From positions 92,432,707-92,496,706 of the forward strand of contig CP136067.1 of the NCBI GenBank assembly GCA_032622095.1: a stretch of 64,000 nucleotides of DNA. Direction: 5' to 3'. This document shows, one piece after another, positions 1 to 6,829 of the stretch. The DNA comes from Siphonodentalium dalli. Lineage: Eukaryota; Mollusca; Scaphopoda; Gadilida; Siphonodentaliidae. The notes under the pieces were generated by a model. The model was given only the letters and a program-made list of their open reading frames with translations. It searched no databases and had not been told where the DNA came from. A program made the translations under genes and the position numbers. Positions within the stretch are counted from its first letter, which is position 1; each line of letters starts with the position of its first letter.

Positions 1-1077
1 ATTATTCTGAAGTCACCAGGATCGGGATGGGATATAAGGTAACATTTTATTGTCAAATCGTTTGGGTCGATGAATCTTGATGAAGCTGCAATACAGCTAG
101 CTATACGTAAATTTTATCATGCATATTCAATTATTGGGGAACGAAATGAAGCAGCCATTATGAGGAATTATATGTAACGCTCTTATCGGTAATTAAATAT
201 TAAACTGTGTTTCTTTACATCTAAAATACAAGATGCAAGCTGATCAATCTATTATAAAAAGATTGAGACGCTGTCAGTATCGACATCATCCTGGTTAAGT
301 GGTCCTGTTATAGTTGGTATCATATCCGTGGGCAAAGTGATGTATTGTCTCGGTCTTTGGTTTGTCGGAGCGATCGGGGAACAAGTGTCTGCATTGACAC
401 ATTGATTGTGGTCGCTTCGTCACAACAAACGCCAATACTTTGATAAATATAGTTGATAAATGGCTTCCTTCGAGCATCGCATTGTCTCCATATCTATACC
501 AGAATCGTATTTCGGCCCACCAGAATACCATTAGATGTTAAAGAAGCTGGGTTGGGGGACTTGACTGTCTATGTCAACTATCGAGCTGCACATAGTGTTT
601 GGAACTCTTCTGAAGATATAATATTAATTTATTGTCCTTTATCACCATTGTTGTGGCTGCAGAAAGCTCATTTTCGGACAATAATATGTCAAGATAATAT
701 CTAGTATCGCTGCTTCGTCTTTCTTTTTAATTTGAGCGGTGTCTGCAAAACAAATTCGAACACAACAATGTGCCTGTAACTATTTTATAATTACGTGTCG
801 CAAGTAAGAAAGTAGGCTAGGGCATGGAAGAGTTACGCTCTACCATGTCCTGGATTGAGAGAATGATGGTGTGTATGCATTTTGTTTCTTCCTTTGTTAT
901 TCTCTATTCTTAATAAACAAATTAAAAAAAAAACTATCGATCTTCAATCTCAACGGTTCGGCCAATTCTAAGTTACCATGGAAATAAACACTCCCATAAA
1001 TAGAAACCATATTCGCGTAAGGCTCCATTACACGACCCTTGTAATAAGGCGATGATATTGACTCGATTTATATCGCA
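1..1077. other. No confident gene; small ORFs and a poly(A)-like site
   Basis: I recognise no gene here. A 35-codon ORF at 70-177 (+) has plausible composition (starts MNLDEAAIQLAIRKFYHAYS) but no recognisable family and no supporting splice context. The overlapping ORFs at 295-704 look like chance readings. An AATAAA followed by an A-run lies near 912-933, which could be the 3' end of a retroposed sequence or a diverged gene. Confidence 0.4.
912..933 (+). other. AATAAA plus A10 run, possible retroposed 3' end
   Basis: AATAAA at 912-917 is followed seven bases later by ten A residues. This is what a retroposed poly(A) tail or a mutated polyadenylation region looks like, but no coding sequence upstream supports a specific source. 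Confidence 0.25.
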
Positions 1078-1461
1078 ACTAGCCGATGAGCCCGACGTTC
1101 TCCGAGCTATTCAAAAACCAAATTTCAAGTCGATAGCGCCACCCGTTTCAGAGATCTGGTATGCGCATGCGCGAAGATTGCGTCGCACGGGCTCGGCGAC
1201 CCGATACAAATCGTATCCGGGGCAAGATACATTCACATAGCAAATTTCAAGTCATTAGCTCCACCCGTTTCCGATATCTCGTCGGCACATGCACTGCACG
1301 GGCGTCGCACGGGCTCGCCAATACGACAAGGTCGACCACCTGGTCAAACTACACACACGTACCAAGTTTCGTCCCGATCGGTTGAGAATCGTAGATTTGT
1401 ATAAATGACATACATACATACATACAGACATACAGACAGAGGTCTTCAAAATATATAGGAG
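1078..1461 (+). mobile_element. Pearl-like repeat module P1
   Basis: The module starts ACTAGCCGATGAGCCCGACG, with a potential hairpin between GCCCGAC and the following CGAGC, and holds about one internal unit (AAATTTCAAGTC...). It ends with CATACAGACAGA-type simple sequence followed by GGTCTTCAAAATATATA. The next module begins immediately with the same ACTAGCCGATG, so modules sit head to tail. Central tandem units plus a microsatellite tail are the architecture described for bivalve pearl and Helentron-associated elements; the class assignment is inference. Confidence 0.5.
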
Positions 1462-1970
1462 ACTAGCCGATGAGCCCGACGTTGTCCGGGCTATTCAAAT
1501 ACCAAATTTCAAGTCGATAGCTCCACCCGTTTCCGAGATCTGGTCTGCGCATGCGCGAAGATGGCGTCGCACGTGCTCGGCGACCCGATAAAATTCGTAT
1601 CCGGGGCAAGATACATTCGCATACCAAATTTCAAGTCGATAGCTCCACCCGTTTCCGAGATTTCGTCTGCGCATGCGCGAAGCTGGCGTCGCACGGGCTC
1701 GGCTACCCGATAAACTTCGTATCCGGGGCAAGATACATTCACATAGCAAATTTCAAGTCGATAGCTCCACCCATTTCCGAGATCTCGTCTGCGCATGCGC
1801 GAAGCGGGCGCCGCACGGACTCGCCAATACGACAACGTCGACCGCCTGGTCAAACTACATACACGTACCAAGTTTCGTCCCGATCGGTCGAGAATCGTAG
1901 ACTTGTATAAATGACAGACACACAGACAAACAAACAGACAAACAGACAGAGGTCTTCAAAATATATATGA
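1462..1970 (+). mobile_element. Pearl-like repeat module P2
   Basis: Same start as P1, here with the complete hairpin arms GCCCGACGTTGTCCGGGC, two and a fraction internal 122-bp units, a tail that reads ACCAAGTTTCGTCCCGATCG, then CAGACAAACA-type simple sequence and CTTCAAAATATATATGAGA. It abuts P1 and P3 directly, which suggests either targeted insertion into the tail of a previous copy or tandem amplification. Confidence 0.5.
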
Positions 1971-2390
1971 GATAGCCGATGAGCCCGACGTTGTCCGGGC
2001 TATTCAAAAACCAAATTTCAAGTCGATAGCTCCACCCGTTTCCGAGCTCAAATTTCAAGTCGATAGCTCCACCCGTTTCCGAGATCTGGTCTGCGCATGC
2101 GCGAAGCTGGCGTCGCACGGGCTCGGCGACCCGATAAAATTCGTATCCGGGGCAAGATACATTCACATACCAAATTTCAAGTCGATAGCTCCACCCGTTT
2201 CCGAGATCTCGTCTGCGCATGCGCGAAGCTGGCGTCGCACGGGTTCGGCGACCCGATAAAATTCGTATCCGGGGCAAGACACATTCACATACCAAATATC
2301 AAGTCGATAGCTCCACCCTTTTCCGAGATCTCGTCTGCGCATGCGCGAAGCGGGCGCCGCACGGGCTCGCCAATACGACAACGTTCACCG
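1499..2390 (+). repeat. 122-bp tandem units inside the pearl-like modules
   Basis: A unit of about 122 bp recurs, with landmarks AAATTTCAAGTCGATAGCTC, TCTGCGCATGCGCGAAG, GGCTCGGCGACCCGATAAA and CCGGGGCAAGATACATTC. It is open in several frames on both strands because it lacks stops, so the ORFs of 60-146 codons over it are artefacts of periodicity. The same unit occurs in reverse orientation at 21.9-22.2 kb and 31.1-31.5 kb. Confidence 0.75.
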
Positions 2391-2514
2391 CCTGGTCAAA
2401 CTACACACACGTACCAAGTTTCGTCCCGATCGGTCGAGAATCGTAGATTTGTATAAATGACAAACAAACAAACAAACATACATACAGACAGAGGTCTTCA
2501 AAATATATATGAGA
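1971..2514 (+). mobile_element. Pearl-like repeat module P3
   Basis: Third head-to-tail module. It begins TAGCCGATGAGCCCGACG (the leading AC is altered), carries a partial plus two full 122-bp units, and ends with an AAAC/ATAC/AGAC tail and CTTCAAAATATATATGAGA at about 2514. Beyond this the sequence becomes unique. Confidence 0.5.
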
Positions 2515-2905
2515 TTTGGGATAATGCAGAGAATTATAACAGACCAACAAATCTATATTTTAATAAATAGCAATAACTAGTGATAAATAGTAATACTAAT
2601 AGACGGGTTTCTCCGGTTGTATGCACATGTTCAATCTGTGGCGTAACACCTATTTCCCAATAGCACAAGTTGATTGAGATGTCATACATATATAGATAAC
2701 ATACTGAAAGAACTACTTAGTCGTTTTGACTAACTTTCCCTTCGTCAGGTGGCATCTTTGTCATATTGACTAAGCCATTGGTTTGACTAACATAAAATCT
2801 TAGTCAGATCCAGCCTTGTCAGAATGACTAAGTTATCACACGAACGTCGTTGATAATAAATACATGTCTGACCTGTAGACTTCCAGTCATCGAATATAAG
2901 TAGTA
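2515..2905. other. Unique AT-rich spacer with clustered TGACTAA motifs
   Basis: No gene seen. Between about 2717 and 2832 the heptamer TGACTAA or its complement TTAGTCA occurs about five times in 115 bp, partly in inverted pairs. This resembles a cluster of bZIP (AP-1/GCN4-like) half sites or a degenerate short repeat; function is not inferable from sequence. Confidence 0.35.
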
Positions 2906-3112
2906 TTGGCTGTCACTCTGGCCCACCCCGTCGCTCGGGGTCAATCTGGTCCATGGGCCAGAGTGACCCCGAGCGAGGGGATGGTCCAGAGTGACAGCCA
3001 GCGAGGGGGTGGGCCAGAAATAATCCAAATCAAATTCTCGGGGTCACTCTGGCCCATGGGCCAGAGTGGCCCACAGCGAGGGTTGGGCCAGAGTGTCCCG
3101 TCCAGGGTCGGT
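2906..3112. repeat. Palindromic outer terminal repeat, left
   Basis: This zone is built from permuted copies of GGGTCACTCTGGCCCATGGG, CCAGAGTGACAGCCAGCGAG and complements, forming nested palindromes (for example CTCTGGCCCATGGGCCAGAG). Similar units recur just outside the right inverted repeat (5299-5427). This looks like terminal hairpin or recombination sequence of a linear DNA element. Confidence 0.7.
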
Positions 3113-3530
3113 CCAGAGGTTGTGTTAGATTCCAAAGAGTAAGGTGAGCACTTCGATGGGTTTTTTTGACAGAAAAGAGCACAATTTACTAATGCTTCGA
3201 TTTTTTCTCGGATTATAATGGCAGTGTGGTAAGCGAAGGGCGTCCCCCTTCGCTGTACACACTGAACTTAGAATAATACCGAGCAAAAAATAGATGCATT
3301 GGTAAATTGTGCAACTTTACCAGTGCATTTTTTAACAAAAGCGAAAGTCTTCGAATAAATTCGAAGACGATAGCGTTGTAAATTGTACTTGTAGAAATTG
3401 CCGTTCAGTGAAATCTTATGAGATAATGGTAAAATGGTACAGATAAAATTTTCCCGTGTCAAATCGGTGTTTTTATTCATAGAAATATGATGTTTTTGAC
3501 AAAAAAAGAAACACAGCTGATTTGAAGTTC
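3113..3530 (+). repeat. Long inverted repeat, left arm (about 415 bp)
   Basis: Reverse complement of 4885-5298 with few mismatches. Both arms begin CCAGAGGTTGTGTTAGATTC and contain two conserved internal palindromes, AGCGAAGGG...CCCTTCGCT (3232-3254) and GTCTTCGAATAAATTCGAAGAC (3347-3368). The inner end reads AAAAAAAGAAACACA-CTGATTTGA in both arms, and a similar sequence precedes the gene at 5554. Length and conservation fit terminal inverted repeats of Polinton-like elements. Confidence 0.85.
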
Positions 3531-3543
3531 GGTAGAAAAAGTC

Positions 3544-3582
3544 AATGACGTCGTCAACGAGGCCCGTGTATCCCATATATTT
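3544..3582 (+). promoter_or_regulatory. Viral-type promoter: AATGACGTCGTCA box and TATA-like box
   Basis: AATGACGTCGTCA at 3544-3556 is followed 18 bases later by ATATATTT (3575-3582). The same 13-mer lies 17 bases before a TATA-like box at 5483-5520, ahead of another ORF of the element. The core TGACGTCG resembles a CRE/ATF site. Transcription would be expected to start near 3605, upstream of the ATG at 3645. Confidence 0.55.
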
Positions 3583-3644
3583 GTTCCTCGAAGATGTTAA
3601 CGTTCTTACATGCGTAAATTGTAACGTTAGCGTTATTTTGAAAC

Positions 3645-4094
3645 ATGGATCCAGTAACGGAATTTCTCAAGACTATTGATGTGCAGTACGACCATGTTCC
3701 TGCAACGACGCAAATGTCGAATCCACTGTATGCAGGCAATGTGACACCACGGGTAGAACAGCAAAAGGTACCAATGGTGTATCCACGAACGGATCAACAA
3801 CCAGTGTATACACCGCCGGTGAAAACACAACAAATGACTCAACCTGTTATATACCAAGTTATCAACAGTTCACAATGGGAAGAACAGAAAAAATTGTTAC
3901 GGAATATTTGGCAGGAAATGAAGGATTTGCGAAAGCAATTAACACAAAAACCGGCTGAATGTACAAACAACTTGAAACCTCACACGACTGACATACCAAT
4001 TGAGGTACATGGTTTCCAGAAGGAACCTATGAAGCGATTAACATTAGGATCACTGGGGAAAGATTTAACAGTGATGAAGAAACAAAAAAAATGA
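3645..4094 (+). CDS. Small intact ORF of the viral-like element, unknown function
   Basis: This is a 149-residue protein from the first ATG downstream of the promoter to a TGA at 4092-4094. The N-terminal part (about 1-75) is rich in Pro, Gln, Thr and Val and probably disordered. Residues about 80-105 (SQWEEQKKLLRNIWQEMKDL) form a likely amphipathic helix or coiled coil. The C-terminus is Lys-rich. There is no signal peptide or membrane segment and I recognise no family. It lies just inside the left inverted repeat and its mRNA would end at a histone-type stem-loop 16 bases after the stop. The frame is undamaged while the element's enzymes are broken, which may mean recent decay or chance. 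A structural or accessory virion protein is possible but unproven. Confidence 0.5.
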   Translation: MDPVTEFLKTIDVQYDHVPATTQMSNPLYAGNVTPRVEQQKVPMVYPRTDQQPVYTPPVKTQQMTQPVIYQVINSSQWEEQKKLLRNIWQEMKDLRKQLTQKPAECTNNLKPHTTDIPIEVHGFQKEPMKRLTLGSLGKDLTVMKKQKK

Positions 4095-4110
4095 TTTTTA
4101 TATTTTAAAC

Positions 4111-4147
4111 GGCCCTTTTCAGGGCCACTTAAAATTCACGAAAGATA
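4111..4147 (+). terminator. Histone-mRNA-type 3' stem-loop plus downstream element
   Basis: GGCCCTTTTCAGGGCC at 4111-4126 is a perfect 6-bp stem with a TTTC loop. It matches the metazoan replication-dependent histone mRNA stem-loop (GG-YYY-T stem, A-RRR-CC), is preceded by A-rich sequence and followed by AC. About 11 bases downstream lies CACGAAAGAT (4138-4147), like the histone downstream element bound by U7 snRNA. It starts 16 bases after the ORF stop. Two degenerate copies of the block occur at 4361-4395 (-) and 5927-5963 (+). Confidence 0.7.
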
Positions 4148-4343
4148 CTATCTGTATTATTACGCTACATGATGATCGTATTATAGATATGAAGGGTGGT
4201 AGTGAGTATTTTTTATTGTTAGGGAAGTATTCTTTGATAAATTATGTGAACATTTTCTCCAAGTTCATGATGAATGATTTTGGTTTGGAGAAATTATGTG
4301 AACATTCTCTCCAAGTTCAGGAAGAATGAACAAATCGTACAGT

Positions 4344-4870
4344 AGCAATTTCAGAGCGTATCTTTTAAAAAATTTGTGAGGCCCTGAAAAGGGAAATTTT
4401 GGATGGTTTCAAAAGAAACCGTACGATGTGTTTGGTTTGAATACAGCTGAAAGTGGTCTTGGGAACGTCGCAACCAAATGGCACAATTGCACGGCTGGCC
4501 TGTCTGTATCCCCCAGAGCGGCAAGAATTCGTAAACTCTATGCCCTGAGAAGATTATGATAGACCGCTGCAGTGATGTAGCCGCAAGTCGCACCATCAAT
4601 CTTGACGTCACCAGCAATCTGGTGTCGGAACCACCGTGGTGGCAATCCAAAGACCCGGTCTCTGTGGTCCGTCATCAGCATAACGGTGTATCTGTAGATA
4701 TCAAAGAAGTTATCTACAGTACCCGTTTCTGCTAAACACAAAGCCTTCCATATCATATGTGCTTAATCCCCAAACACACCTCTCACCAGCATCCCATCCT
4801 CCAAATAGCTCCGATACAGATCTCGGTAATCCATTTCGGTATGAATGAAGAATGGGGATATCTGTTAATT
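4344..4870 (-). pseudogene. Broken minus-strand viral-like gene
   Basis: Reading leftward from the right inverted repeat, an ATG near 4836 opens a frame starting MDYRDLYRSYLEDGML that meets a stop. A different frame then continues as a Tyr/Arg-rich segment (4756-4538, including DIYRYTVMLMTDHRDR and GATCGYITAAVYHNLL), and after one TAG more coding-like sequence runs to about 4400. The region ends in a degenerate histone-type stem-loop, as at the ends of the two plus-strand small genes. I recognise no family. At least one frameshift and one stop separate the pieces. Its position just inside the right arm, facing the 3645 gene, makes a small convergent two-gene unit between inverted repeats. Confidence 0.45.
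4361..4395 (-). terminator. Degenerate histone-type stem-loop, minus strand
   Basis: On the minus strand 4395-4380 reads TTCCCTTTTCAGGGCC, with four intact stem pairs and the TTTC loop retained, followed by TTTTAAAAGATAC. This is the same arrangement as at 4111-4147 and 5927-5963, and the downstream AAAAGATACGCTCTGAAATT is shared with the 5927 copy, so the blocks are homologous. Confidence 0.5.
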
Positions 4871-4884
4871 TTGTATTGAAAACG

Positions 4885-5298
4885 TCAAATCAGATGTGTT
4901 TCTTTTTTTTGTCAAAAACATCATATTTCTATGAATAAAACACCGATTTGACTCGGGAAAATTTTATCTGTTCCATTTTACCATTATCTCATAACATTTC
5001 ACTGAACGGCAATTTCTACAAGTACATTTTACAACGCTATCGTCTTCGAATTTATTCGAAGACTTTCGCTTTTGTTAAAAATGCACTGGTAAAGTAGCAC
5101 AATTTACCAAAGCATCTATTTTTGCTCGGTATTATTCTAAGTTCAGTGTGTACAGCGAAGGGGAATGCCCTTCGCTTACCACACTGCCATTAGAATCCGA
5201 GAAAAAATCGATACATTAGTAAATTGTGCTCTTTTCTGTCAAAAAAAACCCTTCGAAGTGCTCACCTTACTCTTTGGAATCTAACACAACCTCTGGAC
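4885..5298 (-). repeat. Long inverted repeat, right arm (about 415 bp)
   Basis: Inverted copy of 3113-3530. It has the same internal palindromes, the same AAAAAAAAGAAACACA inner end and the same CCAGAGG outer start, with scattered substitutions and 1-base indels. With the left arm it frames a 2.2-kb unit holding two convergent small genes, which could be a miniature derivative of the larger element that follows. Confidence 0.85.
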
Positions 5299-5427
5299 AG
5301 ATGAATCCGACCCTGAGTTGTCACTCTGACCCACCCCTCGCTGACTGTCACTATGGCCCATGAACCAGAGTGACAGCCCAGGTTATGGGACCTGTCACTG
5401 ACACACCCCACGTCGCTCGAGGTATTC
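5299..5427. repeat. Palindromic outer repeat, right
   Basis: Contains diverged copies of the left outer units (TGTCACTCTGACCCACCCC, CTCGCTGACTGTCAC, CCAGAGTGACAGCCC). It is followed directly by AGAAAAAAAGAAACACAC-TTGAATTGACGTTCGG, which matches the sequence just inside the left arm. A second, mostly deleted repeat arm therefore seems to begin here and lead into the 5554 gene. Confidence 0.6.
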
Positions 5428-5482
5428 CAGAAAAAAAGAAACACACTTGAATTGACGTTCGGGGAGATTTGGTGAAATACGC

Positions 5483-5520
5483 AATGACGTCGTCAGCGGC
5501 GTCCGCGCGTTTCATATAAT
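5483..5520 (+). promoter_or_regulatory. Viral-type promoter of the 5554 ORF
   Basis: AATGACGTCGTCA at 5483-5495 is followed 17 bases later by CATATAAT (5513-5520). Box and spacing match 3544-3582. The ATG at 5521 touches the TATA-like box and would lie upstream of the expected start site near 5545, so ATG 5554 is the better translation start. Confidence 0.55.
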
Positions 5521-5553
5521 ATGGAGCGCAGTGTAGCGTTTTTTATCTTCAAA

Positions 5554-6000
5554 ATGTTCTCTAAACTAAAAGAGAAAATTTTGCTAAAATTCTCTGCCGA
5601 TGCTCGATTAAAGTATTGGCAGAAGAATGTTAGAGATTCGGAGAGCCATAAGTTAGCCATTAGAGCTGGAGTTAAAGAATTCCTGCAAAGACGGAGACCT
5701 AGTCCTCCCAAGGTGTATGTGGAAACTCCAGAGTGGAAACCGACGTATAAGGAGGGAGCATTATATCCAGACTTGTCTGAATTTAATACTCCAAAGCCGC
5801 TACCAAGGTGGATTACCACTGAGGCAGCAGAATACGTGCCGGATCCATACTGGAGACCCACATATAACAAGGGAGGATTTTATCCTGATTTGTCTGAATT
5901 TTATGGACTCAGCAAACAATTTAAACCGCCCTTTTCAGGGCCACCCAATTTTTTCAAAAGATACGCTCTGAAATTGCTAAAAAACGTAACAAGTAATTAA
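5554..6000 (+). CDS. Small ORF with duplicated Trp-Pro-Thr-Tyr motif, viral-like element
   Basis: This is a 148-residue reading from the first ATG downstream of the predicted transcription start; an ATG at 5521 would add 11 residues. It is basic at the N-terminus (MFSKLKEKILLKFSADAR) with an RRR cluster at 46-48. Two copies of a 17-residue motif occur at 61-77 (WKPTYKEGALYPDLSEF) and 100-116 (WRPTYNKGGFYPDLSEF). From about residue 124 the frame runs through a histone-type stem-loop block (5927-5963) that should be 3' untranslated; a TAA just before the block lies in another frame, so a late frameshift probably removed the original stop. No family recognised; Trp/Tyr/Pro repeats would suit a structural role, which is speculation. 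Confidence 0.5.
   Translation: MFSKLKEKILLKFSADARLKYWQKNVRDSESHKLAIRAGVKEFLQRRRPSPPKVYVETPEWKPTYKEGALYPDLSEFNTPKPLPRWITTEAAEYVPDPYWRPTYNKGGFYPDLSEFYGLSKQFKPPFSGPPNFFKRYALKLLKNVTSN
5927..5963 (+). terminator. Histone-type stem-loop, copy 3
   Basis: CGCCCTTTTCAGGGCC at 5927-5942 has five stem pairs (outermost pair C/C) and a TTTC loop, followed by ACCC as in animal histone mRNAs, then TCAAAAGATA at 5954-5963 in the position of a histone downstream element. It now falls inside the open frame that starts at 5554. Confidence 0.55.
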
Positions 6001-6011
6001 ATCATTAATAT

Positions 6012-6017
6012 TTTATT
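6012..6017 (-). terminator. AATAAA polyadenylation signal, minus strand
   Basis: AATAAA on the minus strand lies about 25 bases after the stop of the minus-strand zinc-knuckle/acidic gene (6043-6045). CCAAGAAAG occurs between stop and signal. This gene thus has a conventional poly(A) signal, unlike the plus-strand small genes. Confidence 0.5.
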
Positions 6018-6042
6018 CACCAATTTTAACTTTCTTGGAAGA

Positions 6043-6597
6043 TTATCGCGATAAACGTCTTTTTCTCTTTCTGCTAGGCAAAGTGTTTTGGTTAATTTCA
6101 GTATCGTTGGCGCCTTTGGCTACAGCGTTTATCACTTCCATCTGCGAATCCTCCGTGTTTAGAATAGTGATTTCATCATTTGACACCTCAGTTGAGGCGT
6201 ATAATTCACCACGCTCAGTTTTCACATCCGCGATCTCATTAATTGACATCGTGGTTGAGTTGCATTGTTCCCCACTTTCAGCTTTCACATCCGCGATCTC
6301 GTTAGTTGATGTATCAGTTTGATCAATGTCCATTACATCACATGGTGTGAGATAATGGTTGTCTGATGTGTGCGTCCAAGTAGACTTCCCAGGAGTAGAT
6401 TAACTCACCATCAATGATGATTTTTTCATCTGATCAATCTTCTTTTTCGTAGTGCCATCACATTGAAAAGCCCAATGTGAACTCGAATTGCATCTAAAAC
6501 AGTTACCGTATGGTGGTATCCACTTGGTATTCTTTAAAACTTTTAATGCAATTTTTCGTAAATGTTGTATGTTGTTACTCTGCAATCGTGGATCCAT
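6043..6597 (-). pseudogene. Zinc-knuckle plus acidic/NLS protein, one in-frame stop
   Basis: One frame runs from ATG 6597 to the stop at 6043 on the minus strand, interrupted only by a TAA at about 6400-6402. The first part (65 codons) has a CCHC zinc knuckle, CFRCNSSSHWAFQC (C-x2-C-x4-H-x4-C), after a basic helix. The second part is acidic, with two degenerate copies of NEIADVK(A/T)E, and ends RKRKRRLSR, a likely nuclear localisation signal. The same-frame arrangement argues for one nucleic-acid-binding protein of about 184 residues broken by a point mutation; two separate genes are the alternative. It diverges from the polymerase across a 52-bp inverted repeat and has its own AATAAA. Confidence 0.6.
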
Positions 6598-6629
6598 TGT
6601 GAGCGTTCGGTGCGTTATTCAGTCGTCAG

Positions 6630-6746
6630 TGAAATGACGACGTGATGAAAAAGGGCGTCGCTTTTATGCTCTGACACGGACGATGACTGCGCATGTCCGT
6701 GTCAGAGCATAAACGCGACGCGATTTTTCATCACGTCGTCATTTCA
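6630..6746. promoter_or_regulatory. 52-bp inverted repeat between divergent genes
   Basis: Arms 6630-6681 and 6695-6746 match at 49 of 52 positions with a 13-base spacer (GATGACTGCGCAT). Each arm contains TGAAATGACGACGTGATG, whose AATGACGACGT resembles the AATGACGTCGT box of the element's other promoters, and ATGCTCTGACACGGAC. It lies between the start of the minus-strand zinc-knuckle gene (6597) and the plus-strand ATG at 6749, so it may be a symmetric bidirectional promoter, a replication origin, or both. Confidence 0.65.
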
Positions 6747-6748
6747 CG

Positions 6749-6829
6749 ATGAAGCGCCTTGTGCTGTATTCAGATAGCGAAAGCGAACGAGATAATAGAA
6801 AGAGAGTGCGACTGGATGATGACTGTTAA
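6749..6829 (+). CDS. 26-codon ORF, possible N-terminus of the polymerase
   Basis: ATG 6749 starts three bases after the inverted repeat and opens MKRLVLYSDSESERDNRKRV..., a Ser/Asp/Glu then Arg-rich peptide ending in TAA at 6827-6829. It is in the same frame as the polymerase sequence that follows from 6830. It could be the true polymerase N-terminus cut off by one nonsense mutation, or an upstream ORF. Confidence 0.4.
   Translation: MKRLVLYSDSESERDNRKRVRLDDDC

Noticed and set aside
1499..2390. Regular 122-bp repeats suggesting a CRISPR-like array
   Set aside because: The whole unit repeats without unique spacers, and the context is an animal transposable element.
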